A stretch of 64,000 bases of DNA from Saccharibacillus endophyticus (GTDB lineage Bacteria > Bacillota > Bacilli > Paenibacillales > Paenibacillaceae), in NCBI RefSeq assembly GCF_013185185.1, contig NZ_JAAZWE010000004.1, positions 203,758 to 267,757 on the forward strand. The letters run 5' to 3'. Positions within the stretch are counted from its first letter, which is position 1. Every line of letters starts with the position of its first letter. The notes under the pieces were generated by a model, which was not told the origin of the DNA, searched no databases, and worked only from the letters and a program-made list of their open reading frames with translations. This document shows positions 41,063 through 49,175 of the stretch, one piece after another. The position numbers were made by a program, and so were the translations under genes.

Positions 41063-43462
41063 TTAAGAAGCTCTGCGCGAAGCGGGCAAGATGCCCATTT
41101 CGTCCAGCTTGAGACCCACTTGGCGCGCTGCCGTTTCGGCTTGCGCTTCGTCGGCTTTGAACACTTCGGAAATCGCGCGTCTGAGCGATATTTCGGACAA
41201 CCCTTTGATCCCCGCTTCCAGCACCAAGGCCATCAGCGGACTCAGTTTCAGCAGTTTCCCTCCGTTCGCCTGGTAAAGCAGCGGTTGACCGCCGACGAAC
41301 AGAACAAACAGATGGTCCGGTACCCACGCGTCGCCTTCGCTCGGATAGGAAGCGGGCAGTACATGCGTGCAGGTTCGCAGCGATACGCCGATTTCGCGGA
41401 TATCGATATCGCGGAATGCCGCCGTATATTGACGCAGTCCTTTGAGCAATTGCGCGACCTGCATATAGCGGTGCAGCAGTACATGGCGCTTGCGAAGATC
41501 GCAGTATTGGTTTCGGGTCATGTACTCCGGCAAAAAGGTGCATTTGGAGCAGGTGTCGCGGATTTCGCAGCCGTCGCAGCCGCGCAGCAGTTGTTCGCGG
41601 GTGGAGATTGCCGCCGCTTCGCGCTGCAAAGCGTCATAAGAATCTCCGATTCGGCCGATGGCGGAGCACCCTCCGCAGCCGGAAACTTTGCCGTCGGCTT
41701 CCGTGTACAGGCGCGGAAGCTGCTTGATCGGGCATTGTCCGGCAGCCGACCATCGACAACTGTCCGCGACATACCCTTGTACCTGATAGCCCCGAAGGAA
41801 TCGGCCTTCGCGCTCGAAAGCTTCTACGTCTTCCATGAAAGCATCCAGGTCGGCGGGTTGGACAAGCTGTAAAATCTCCAAACCTTGTCCGTTCGCAGTC
41901 TCCTTATCGGCCGTTTCAGAAGCTTCCCGATAATTCGTTAGTCCGATCTCGACCGAAGACCCGAAATCAAATTCGCTCATCTCCAAACGCATCATTCGGT
42001 CATCGGCATTAAGAATTTCCGCATGAACGTGAGGGACGTACTGCCGCTGCTGCTCTAGTTCATGGTCGATAGGCCCGTACCATTCCCGAGACTGCTTGAC
42101 GACGCCCTCCATATCGATATATTTTTCTGCCTTTTCCGACTTGCAAACTGAGTTTTTGTTTAAAATGAAGGCGCTGTTGACTCCCATCAACTGATCCGGC
42201 TCCAACCCTGCAAGACCTGCCACATGCTCCTCGGACACTCCGACGTGCTTCACTCCGCTTCCGAGTGCTTGCGGCGGATATTGGCCCGTTTTGAAGGCCA
42301 GATAACCGTTCAGCAAAGCCGGATCGCTGCCGACCGTCGAAGCCGATAACAGGTCTGCCATTTCGGCATGAAGCTCCGTTCGTCCCGGACCTTTCACGCG
42401 AACGTTCAAGTCTCCCTGCCCGATCAAACCGGCAGTCAGCCAATCCCGGAGCGCAGACGCCGTTTCTTGTTCGGATGAGACCGTTTTTTCGTCGAGTTTG
42501 AGTCGAAGCCTTGCATCAGCCCTAGCCTTTTTCCAATCGGTCAGTCGATTTCTTACCTCGGACGAACGGAGAGAGCCGGAATCCGTTACCACGAGTTCAA
42601 GCGTCGCAAGGCTCAAGGCTTCTAACCGTTCAGGTTCGATCCAACCTAACTGCTCGGGACTCAAAGCAATCTCGAACCCCGCCTCGGTTGCATGCTGCTC
42701 CAAAACGCCAAGCCCTTGAAGAAGGCGTTGCGGCGACGGCTCAAGCTCAAAGCCTTCCACGACCATTGGCGAGCAGGCTGCGCAGTTCGCTTCTTGCTGA
42801 AGCTCCTTGGCAAATCGGCTTGCGGAATGTCGTCGCAGTCCGTTGCTTTGCGAAGTTTCGCCTTGAAGATCGGCCCAACGAACCGTACATCCCGAACCTT
42901 TGGCCGCATCCGGCGAACTTAAACGATCCAGCAGGCACATGTCTGGTTCGATTCCGGCTTGCGGATCCGCAAAGGCTTCTTGGTGCGTGTCTTCGAAATC
43001 AACTTCGCCTGCAAGCTTTAAGCCCGGTTCGCTTCGCCAGCTTTCTTTGTCCGATTCGGACAGTTTCCATAGCCGGCTTTCGGGCTCGGCCAGAACAAAA
43101 GCATCCGCGCCCGCATCCGCCGGGTCCGTATCCCGAAGCGTTCCGACCCACTCTCCGAACCAGACGATTCGGATATCGGGGTCCAATCGTTTCAGCGTTC
43201 TGCATAACCCCCGGCAAAGCGAGTAGGTCTGCGGTTCGACTTCGAAGGCGACAACGGCGCTTCCGAACGATTCGATCTCTTCGGCGCAATCCTGAAGCGT
43301 TCCCAAGCTTGCTTCGATGTACTGCGCGGCGTTGCCGCCCCGGCTTTTGAAATGCGCTCTTATGTATCTGCAGTTCAGGCTTTCACCGGCTGTGTACAGT
43401 CTGGAAGACTGGAGTTTAAAATGAATAAGTGTAATGCCTTCTCCGTAAGTGAATCCGTACAA
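41063..43462 (-). CDS. Radical-SAM-like protein without cluster motif, SPASM cysteines and PqqD-like tail
   Basis: A 799-residue protein from TTG 43462, preceded by AAGGAGG at eight bases; the longer frame starting at 43579 begins inside the promoter. The N-terminal 110 residues resemble a B12-binding domain of radical SAM enzymes (ASLGTLQDCAEEI, VVAFEVEPQTYSLCRGL). The middle looks like a TIM barrel but has no CxxxCxxC. Near residues 600-690 are Cys pairs of SPASM type (GCGGC, CDGC, CSKC). The C-terminal 75 residues resemble a PqqD/RRE domain (SPLMALVLEAGIKGLSEI). It may bind precursors as a scaffold rather than do radical chemistry. First gene of the RiPP operon. Confidence 0.75.
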   Translation of the reverse strand: MYGFTYGEGITLIHFKLQSSRLYTAGESLNCRYIRAHFKSRGGNAAQYIEASLGTLQDCAEEIESFGSAVVAFEVEPQTYSLCRGLCRTLKRLDPDIRIVWFGEWVGTLRDTDPADAGADAFVLAEPESRLWKLSESDKESWRSEPGLKLAGEVDFEDTHQEAFADPQAGIEPDMCLLDRLSSPDAAKGSGCTVRWADLQGETSQSNGLRRHSASRFAKELQQEANCAACSPMVVEGFELEPSPQRLLQGLGVLEQHATEAGFEIALSPEQLGWIEPERLEALSLATLELVVTDSGSLRSSEVRNRLTDWKKARADARLRLKLDEKTVSSEQETASALRDWLTAGLIGQGDLNVRVKGPGRTELHAEMADLLSASTVGSDPALLNGYLAFKTGQYPPQALGSGVKHVGVSEEHVAGLAGLEPDQLMGVNSAFILNKNSVCKSEKAEKYIDMEGVVKQSREWYGPIDHELEQQRQYVPHVHAEILNADDRMMRLEMSEFDFGSSVEIGLTNYREASETADKETANGQGLEILQLVQPADLDAFMEDVEAFEREGRFLRGYQVQGYVADSCRWSAAGQCPIKQLPRLYTEADGKVSGCGGCSAIGRIGDSYDALQREAAAISTREQLLRGCDGCEIRDTCSKCTFLPEYMTRNQYCDLRKRHVLLHRYMQVAQLLKGLRQYTAAFRDIDIREIGVSLRTCTHVLPASYPSEGDAWVPDHLFVLFVGGQPLLYQANGGKLLKLSPLMALVLEAGIKGLSEISLRRAISEVFKADEAQAETAARQVGLKLDEMGILPASRRAS

Positions 43463-43574
43463 TTGCTTCGCCTCCTTAACCTTCGGCTGTGATTCGTCCT
43501 CACCTGAGCGCTGCGGCTTGCTCGGCGGCGTTCCGTTTCGGTGCGGCGTGTCTGTGTTCCTTTTGCTTGATTTC

Positions 43575-43682
43575 ATCATAAACCAGTTTCAAAAGGATTT
43601 CACCGAAAAGAATGTAAGGTTTTCCCACAAATGCTTTGCGCTGTATTCAGCCTATATTTGCGGTTTTTGCGCGGCTCCGCAA
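43575..43682 (-). promoter_or_regulatory. ComA-type promoter of the RiPP operon (promoter Z)
   Basis: Minus strand. -10 TATGAT (43580-43575) followed by GAAATCAAGC, the same bases that follow the -10 of promoter Y. Half-site TTGTGGGAA (43630-43622) sits at the same 47-bp offset as TTGCGGGAA in promoters X and Y. Further up are TTTGCGG/GCGCAAA half-sites and TTGCGG-AGCC-GCGCAA (43682-43667), one base off the ComA box. Confidence 0.68.
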
Positions 43683-43767
43683 GTTACGCGTCGCGTGCGG
43701 AATCGCGGTCAGAGCGAAGAGACGAACCTCAACTCGATGCGGGATGCGGATAGAAGTTCAAAACAAA

Positions 43768-43793
43768 AAGACGACCGTATATGCGGTCGTCTT
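43768..43793 (-). terminator. Terminator downstream of the second M50 gene
   Basis: Minus strand: AAGACGACCG and CGGTCGTCTT arms, followed by TTTGTTTT. Separates the exporter/M50 operon from promoter Z. Confidence 0.78.
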
Positions 43794-43814
43794 CAAACTG
43801 TCGTTAAGTCTGAC

Positions 43815-44933
43815 TCATGCTTGCGCCATTCGGCGCTCTTCCTGCGCAATCAACGCCCCGTAAGAAGCCAGATCGCTGTGCATGGCACGAACCGACTGCA
43901 CATACTCGCGAGCGGAATTTTCAGTTCCTTCTATAAAAGCGCGGGCTTTGAGCAGCAGCGGCGACGGCTTGGCCGAGCGTCCGCCGATCTCTGCATATAA
44001 CTGCTCGGCTTCTTCCCGCAAACCGTCCCCGCATAAACGCACGACCTCTTCCGCCAGTACCATGACCAGCGTATCGCGTCTCGGTTTGGACAGTTTGGCG
44101 GGAATCGCCGCAGACCAGGCGGCCTTTGTTTCTTCGATCAACCGCTTAGCGGCAGGTTGGCGCGCGGTCTCTCCGTCCATCAGCTTGACGTAATAGACCA
44201 GGAACAGGTCATGAGTCTCGCGTCCTTTTGCAGGAGCGGAGGTGGCAGCAAGCTCCTGCAAATAGAGCTTGCTCGCCGCATTTAAAAACTTCAGCTTCTG
44301 CTCGTCCATTCGCTGATCTTGGAGCAACATCGTCCACCCGCTGACCAATGCGTGGTTGCGACGGCCGAGCAGGATCGCGTTCACTCCGTCGCTGAACAAG
44401 GTGGCAAGTCCGATCCCGACGGATAGCAGCGCGTAAATGCCGGCGACGCTCCACGGGCTTGCGGAAAATCCGTAAGCGACCAGGCCCGTAATCAGGCTGG
44501 ACGCGGGTCCTGCCGCATTGACGATCCGCTGCGCCCGGATACCCCGGGCAAACGAAGCTTCATCATGGTAAGCCTGCATATCCGTCTGCATGGCACCGAA
44601 GAAATAACGATTGCGGAACGCGAATCGGATACGCCGTTCGGGGAATAGGCAGATTAACGGTCCCCAATATAATCGGGTCACTCGGCTGCGGACCATAACC
44701 GCTCCAAGGATATGCCCAAACTCATGAATCAGAATCGCGATCATCGCCATCGCGGCGGCGCCGAGGATCACGACAGCCGGATGCCAGCCTCCGAAAGCCG
44801 GTCCGGTCGCGGACTCAAGAGCAGCATTTCCTGCAATCCCTTCTCTCCCGAGACGAACGGCGACGGTAGCAACCAGCGCGCCTACAGCCGCTCCGATCAA
44901 CAACGGAAACACTTTTCTGAACATAAGCCGCAC
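43815..44933 (-). CDS. M50 family membrane metalloprotease, second copy
   Basis: A 372-residue protein with four or so membrane segments, zinc motif HEFGH (70-74) and a second motif resembling FSDGVNA. The C-terminal 170 residues are soluble and helical. It lacks the RRE-like domain of the other M50 protein. It is co-oriented 45 bp after the NatAB-like exporter, so it may cut peptides during export, cleave residual leader, or serve in immunity. In epipeptide clusters a similar M50-plus-ABC pair occurs. Role inferred. Confidence 0.82.
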   Translation of the reverse strand: MRLMFRKVFPLLIGAAVGALVATVAVRLGREGIAGNAALESATGPAFGGWHPAVVILGAAAMAMIAILIHEFGHILGAVMVRSRVTRLYWGPLICLFPERRIRFAFRNRYFFGAMQTDMQAYHDEASFARGIRAQRIVNAAGPASSLITGLVAYGFSASPWSVAGIYALLSVGIGLATLFSDGVNAILLGRRNHALVSGWTMLLQDQRMDEQKLKFLNAASKLYLQELAATSAPAKGRETHDLFLVYYVKLMDGETARQPAAKRLIEETKAAWSAAIPAKLSKPRRDTLVMVLAEEVVRLCGDGLREEAEQLYAEIGGRSAKPSPLLLKARAFIEGTENSAREYVQSVRAMHSDLASYGALIAQEERRMAQA

Positions 44934-44978
44934 TCCTTTCCTTCACCCTCATTACCCCTGCTGCATCGTTGCTGTTCG

Positions 44979-46277
44979 TTAAACCGCGTCTTTGGCTTGG
45001 CCTTTGGAAGGCGCGATCTTGGTTCGGGAAGCTTTATTTCCTGCGGAGCCGAGCATTTTCAACATCATGCCCAAGGAAGGCTTCTGTCCGTAGAGCAGCA
45101 CGCCGTTACGGTAAACTTTGCCCGACAGCCAACCGACCAACAGCGTCGATACGGCCAGGATCACGATCGGAAGCACGATTTCCAGCAAAGCAGGTTCGCC
45201 TGCGCCTACGCGGGTTAGCAGAACCATCGGCGTCAAGAACGGAATATAGGAAGAAACGACAGCCAATGTTCCGTTTGGATTCGCCAAGATCATCAAAGCG
45301 ACGATAAAGCACGCCATAAGCAGCATCGACACCGGCATCATCGCCTGATTCAACTCTTCGCTCCGGCTGACCATCGAACCCGCCGCCGCAAACAACGTCG
45401 CATAGAAGAAATAGCCGAGGATAAACAATGCAGCCGCAACAACCAGAGTCTGACCGCCCAGAATCGATAGGTCGATAGACAAGCTGCCGATCGACAGCGC
45501 TTCTCCCGTTCCGCCGAAACTCATCAGCAGCACGCCGAAGCCCGCGATAATGGCAAACTGGAGAATTCCCGCTACGCCGACGCCGAACACCTTGCCTGCC
45601 AGCAGTTGACCGGGGCTGACTTTCGTAATGAGAATCTCTTGAATGCGCGAGCCTTTTTCGACCGAGACCGAAGTGGCGACGTTGCCCGCGAACAGATAGA
45701 TCATGAAGAACATCAGGGTAAGCAGCGCATAGACCGGCATGTAAGTCTGGGTGAACGACTTGCCTCCGGCGTTCAACTCGTTCAGTTCCAAGGAAGGCCG
45801 GGCCGTAACCGAAGCCGCCTGCTCCGAAGACAAGCCGAGCGCTTCGACGCGTTCCTCCACGTTCAACCGTTCTACGTAAGCCGATAGATTCGGCGCGAAC
45901 GGAACATCTTCCTGACGGTTCACCGACAACGTGATTTGCGGAGCCGCCGACGCTTCGGCCGCAGGCGCAATCGCGACGATCGCGGACAGTTCTTCATTTT
46001 GCAGCAATTTCGCTTGTTCGGCCTGCTCGCTCTCCTGCACGATCTTCCATTCGTACAATGGAGATACGGAAGCTCCCAGTCCCTCCGCATCGACCGGCAG
46101 CGAGGTGGTATTGACGACCGCAACCGTTCCTTGCGTCGACGTTCCTCCGCCCGTGAGTCTCGGAATAAGCACGATCGCCGCAATCAGCGCGATAAGCAGC
46201 ACCGTCATCCACAAAAACGATTTGGAACGAACCCGTTCCTTGAACGAATAGCCGAATACGATTCCGAATGATCTCAT
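44979..46277 (-). CDS. ABC-2 type permease, NatB-like (copy 2)
   Basis: A 432-residue permease closely related to the one at 25034-26329 along its whole length (same SVEKGSRIQEILITKVSP motif, same start MRSFGIVFGYSFKERVRSKSF against MKPFGIVFGYSFKGRVRSKSF). Main differences lie in the extracellular domain and the C-terminal tail. Overlaps its ATPase by 4 bp. The pair brackets the ComQXPA/RiPP region and probably arose by duplication. Confidence 0.88.
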   Translation of the reverse strand: MRSFGIVFGYSFKERVRSKSFLWMTVLLIALIAAIVLIPRLTGGGTSTQGTVAVVNTTSLPVDAEGLGASVSPLYEWKIVQESEQAEQAKLLQNEELSAIVAIAPAAEASAAPQITLSVNRQEDVPFAPNLSAYVERLNVEERVEALGLSSEQAASVTARPSLELNELNAGGKSFTQTYMPVYALLTLMFFMIYLFAGNVATSVSVEKGSRIQEILITKVSPGQLLAGKVFGVGVAGILQFAIIAGFGVLLMSFGGTGEALSIGSLSIDLSILGGQTLVVAAALFILGYFFYATLFAAAGSMVSRSEELNQAMMPVSMLLMACFIVALMILANPNGTLAVVSSYIPFLTPMVLLTRVGAGEPALLEIVLPIVILAVSTLLVGWLSGKVYRNGVLLYGQKPSLGMMLKMLGSAGNKASRTKIAPSKGQAKDAV

Positions 46278-47170
46278 ACCGCTTCCCCCACCTTTTCAAT
46301 AAAGATTTCATGCAGCGACGGTTCCTTCAGTTCGAACTTGAGCATCGGCACGCCCGCCTGTCCGAGTTCGTGCATCAGTTCGTGCGCCTGCGCTTCGTTG
46401 TTCACCTTGAGCGTCCATTCCTGCGCATCCCGGCGAATGTCGGTCAGGCCGCGCGTTTCCAGAAACGGCATCAGATCCGCTTCGCTGCGCAGAATCAGAT
46501 TGCTGCGTCCGTATGAGCGCTTGATCTCGGACAGGCGTCCGTCGATCTGCACCCGGCCTCTTTTCAAAATGCAAATCTGCTCGCAGAACTGCTCGACCTG
46601 CATCATCTGGTGGCTGGAGAAGACCAACGCTTTGCCTTTCGCGATCTGTTCTTTCACCACCGAAGCGAGCATGTCCGCGTTGACCGGATCGAGTCCGCTG
46701 AACGGTTCGTCCAGAATGACCAAGTCGGGATCGTGGATCAGCGCCGAGATAATCTGCACTTTCTGCTGATTGCCTTTCGACAACTGCTCGACGCGCTTGT
46801 GTTCGTGTTCCGCGATGCCGAGACGCTCCAACCAAGTCTTCAGTGCGCTCTGCGCCGCCGCTTTCTTCATCCCTTCCAGCCGCGCCAGATAGATCAGCTG
46901 CTCGCTCACCGTCTCTTTCGGATACAATCCGCGCTCCTCCGGCAGATAACCGACGCTCGGACGATTGCTCAGAAAAGGCTTGCCGTTCCACAGCACCTCG
47001 CCGCGTTCATGTTCCAACAATCCCAGCACCGAGCGGATCGTCGTCGTTTTCCCTGCTCCGTTCCCTCCCAGCAGCCCGAAAGCTTCGCCGGATTTGACCG
47101 TCAGCGATATATCGTCCACTACTTTTACCTCGCCGTATTGTTTGCCCAAATGTCTGATTTCCAATGTCAT
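46274..47170 (-). CDS. ABC transporter ATP-binding protein, NatA-like (copy 2)
   Basis: A 298-residue ATPase from ATG 47170 (GGGAGA upstream); the frame open to 47488 covers promoter sequence. Walker A GGNGAGKTTT, signature LSKGNQQKVQ, Walker B LVILDEPFSGLDP, FSSHQMMQVEQ. Nearly the same as the ATPase at 26326-27222. Its promoter differs: a good sigma-A promoter with an operator across the -10 rather than ComA-type sites. Confidence 0.9.
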   Translation of the reverse strand: MTLEIRHLGKQYGEVKVVDDISLTVKSGEAFGLLGGNGAGKTTTIRSVLGLLEHERGEVLWNGKPFLSNRPSVGYLPEERGLYPKETVSEQLIYLARLEGMKKAAAQSALKTWLERLGIAEHEHKRVEQLSKGNQQKVQIISALIHDPDLVILDEPFSGLDPVNADMLASVVKEQIAKGKALVFSSHQMMQVEQFCEQICILKRGRVQIDGRLSEIKRSYGRSNLILRSEADLMPFLETRGLTDIRRDAQEWTLKVNNEAQAHELMHELGQAGVPMLKFELKEPSLHEIFIEKVGEAV

Positions 47171-47262
47171 CCCGTTCTCTCCCTTCGAGTGATGCGCGTC
47201 TGCGCCATGTATAAATGCGAATGAAGCGTGTAGGTGAAATTCAGGTGTGTATCTAGAGTGAT

Positions 47263-47314
47263 TAGTGTGTATGTCTATATGCACACTATATTTGCAGGAG
47301 GGGGATTTTGTCAA
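47263..47314 (-). promoter_or_regulatory. Sigma-A promoter with overlapping palindromic operator
   Basis: Minus strand: -35 TTGACA (47314-47309), 18-bp spacer, -10 TATAGT (47290-47285). A 26-bp palindrome with arms TAGTGTG and CACACTA (47263-47288) covers the -10, as in repression by GntR/YtrA-type regulators of NatAB-like operons. No such regulator gene is present in the window. Further GTGTATA and AGGTGTGCT repeats occur up to 47485. Confidence 0.62.
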
Positions 47315-47515
47315 CGGTTTGGATAAAAAAAGAGGATCGAGCCGGAAAAACACACCGACAGGAAAGCAGAAAAAACCGCGCGGTTGCAGCATTTTCAAGG
47401 GTAAAAAAACAGTTCGGGATTTTTGGGGCGGTCCAGGGTTCGAGCTGTGTATAGGTGTGCTTACGAGTGTATATAGAGGTGTGCTCATTGTGCTAAAAAA
47501 AGACAGACAGCAAAA

Positions 47516-47539
47516 AAGCGTGCCGCAGTAGGCACGCTT
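47516..47539 (-). terminator. Terminator downstream of the sensor kinase at 47634
   Basis: Minus strand: AAGCGTGCC-tactgc-GGCACGCTT followed by TTTT. Confidence 0.75.
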
Positions 47540-47633
47540 CGGAATGGTACTTTTCAGAAACTCATGAAGACCCTATCGATCTCATCCGATCCCCTGCATC
47601 CCTGTGTACATAAATTTGAACCAAGTTACCGAG

Positions 47634-49175
47634 TTAAGGATAGATGGCGATCACGGTTCCGTCGGGGCTGCCGTCGATGCTCCAGCTCATGTCCATTTCG
47701 CGGATCATGAGGTCTACGATAGATAGACCGATGCCGGCTCCGGCAGAAGGACTGCGCCGGGTCTCCGGCTTTACGGAGTCTGCTTTCCCGGGCGTATTCG
47801 TATCGGACGCATCAGATGCTTCGCGCGTCGCGCCGGACACCGCAGACGCTGCCGCGAGATTGCCGAACGAAGGAAGGCCCGGGCCTTTGTCTCGGATCAG
47901 CAGCGGACGGGCTCCGCGATCGTCGGCTTCGCCGAGCGACAGGCCGATGTATCGTCCTTCTTTCGCGTGACGGACGGCGTTTTGGAACAGATTGTCGAGG
48001 ATCCGGACGAACCATTCTCGGTCGACGTTCCAGAGCAGCGCTTCGTCGGGCAGGTCGGCGTCGACTTCCATGCCTTCTTTTTCGAATACCGGATACCATT
48101 GCGCGGCGGCGGTTCGGACGATGCGGAGAATGTCGGTTTCCTCCAAGCGCATCGGGTAACGGCCGGCGGCGATCAGGGTGTAGGACAGCAAATTGTCGAT
48201 CAGTCCGCCGAGGTCGTCCAGCTTGCGCGACATCAGCCGCAGCGATTCTTGGCCGCGTTCGCCCAAAGGTTCGCTTTCCAGCGAATAGGCATGGCTGCGA
48301 ATGACGGTCAGCGGAGTTCGAAGATCATGCGACAGATTGGCGATCAGCTTTTTGCGCAGTTCTTCTTCTTCCCGCTCGCGTTCGCGGCTGTCGCGCAGTT
48401 TATGCACCATGGTGTTGAACGTCCCTTCCAACGCCGCCACTTCGTCTCGATGCTTGCCGGGACCGACCGGCAAAGGAAGACCGGCTTCATCGTAGGCTGT
48501 CATGGCTTCCTGCAGACGAATCAGCCGTTTGCGAATCCGGTAGAAGAATGCCCAGGACATGAAGGCGAACGACACCAACAACAGCAGGAACAAGGATATC
48601 GCTACGATTTGCGGGAATCTGTCGTTTTGGTCAGGCACGTTCGTATCCATATGCTCGCGCAAGATCTCGGCAACCAAGAAGCCCTGCCGGGCATCACGCA
48701 TGCGGTCTTCTCCCTCTCCGATAAAGGCGACGACGGAAAAACTGCGGGAATCGTAGGCGGTTGCGCGCTTCATGTACTCGGCTGTCCAGCCGGGCGTCCA
48801 CACATCAGGGATTCCCGATTGCTGCGGGTCTTCCAGGATCGTGCGGCCTTCCGCATCGACGGCGGCGACCGAGATCAACGGATTTTTGACGCGAAAAGCC
48901 TCAAGCGACTTCACGATTTCTTCCGCCGAAGCTCCATCCAGCGCAGCCGCCAGTTGATGCCAGCCCTCCTCCAGGGCCGACAACGAAACATACTGCCGAT
49001 CCGGTTCGACTTCCTGGCGACCCGGCTGCCAAACGAAATACGTGTAGCCCAGATAAATCACCATCACGAAGATCAAAATCATCGGCAGCAGGAAAATGGC
49101 AAAACCGATCAGCATCAGATAACGGGCCATTAACGAATGACGAAATTTTTCAGTCGATCCTTTGCGCCGCCTCAT
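47634..49175 (-). CDS. Sensor histidine kinase (OmpR-partner type)
   Basis: A 513-residue kinase from ATG 49175, which overlaps the regulator stop by 4 bp. Two membrane segments (about 20-42 and 190-212) flank an extracellular sensor domain; HAMP, HisKA (NLSHDLRTPLTVIRSHAY), N box (DNLFQNAVRHAKEG), G1 (DKGPGLP) and G2 (GAGIGLSIVDLM) follow. About 45 residues of Ala/Ser/Thr-rich sequence are inserted between G1 and G2, in the ATP-lid region. The signal is unknown; the pair could act on any nearby operon. Confidence 0.9.
   Translation of the reverse strand: MRRRKGSTEKFRHSLMARYLMLIGFAIFLLPMILIFVMVIYLGYTYFVWQPGRQEVEPDRQYVSLSALEEGWHQLAAALDGASAEEIVKSLEAFRVKNPLISVAAVDAEGRTILEDPQQSGIPDVWTPGWTAEYMKRATAYDSRSFSVVAFIGEGEDRMRDARQGFLVAEILREHMDTNVPDQNDRFPQIVAISLFLLLLVSFAFMSWAFFYRIRKRLIRLQEAMTAYDEAGLPLPVGPGKHRDEVAALEGTFNTMVHKLRDSREREREEEELRKKLIANLSHDLRTPLTVIRSHAYSLESEPLGERGQESLRLMSRKLDDLGGLIDNLLSYTLIAAGRYPMRLEETDILRIVRTAAAQWYPVFEKEGMEVDADLPDEALLWNVDREWFVRILDNLFQNAVRHAKEGRYIGLSLGEADDRGARPLLIRDKGPGLPSFGNLAAASAVSGATREASDASDTNTPGKADSVKPETRRSPSAGAGIGLSIVDLMIREMDMSWSIDGSPDGTVIAIYP

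Noticed and set aside
42850..43340. Cys-containing stretches of the radical-SAM-like protein as a possible CxxxCxxC motif
   Set aside because: CRGLC lacks the third Cys at the right distance, and CAAC lacks the first; no stretch in the protein gives CxxxCxxC.
47265..47531. 88-codon plus-strand frame in the gap upstream of the second NatAB-like operon
   Set aside because: It lies across the opposing promoter, operator and a terminator, is Lys/Gly-rich without domain character, and has no good ribosome site.
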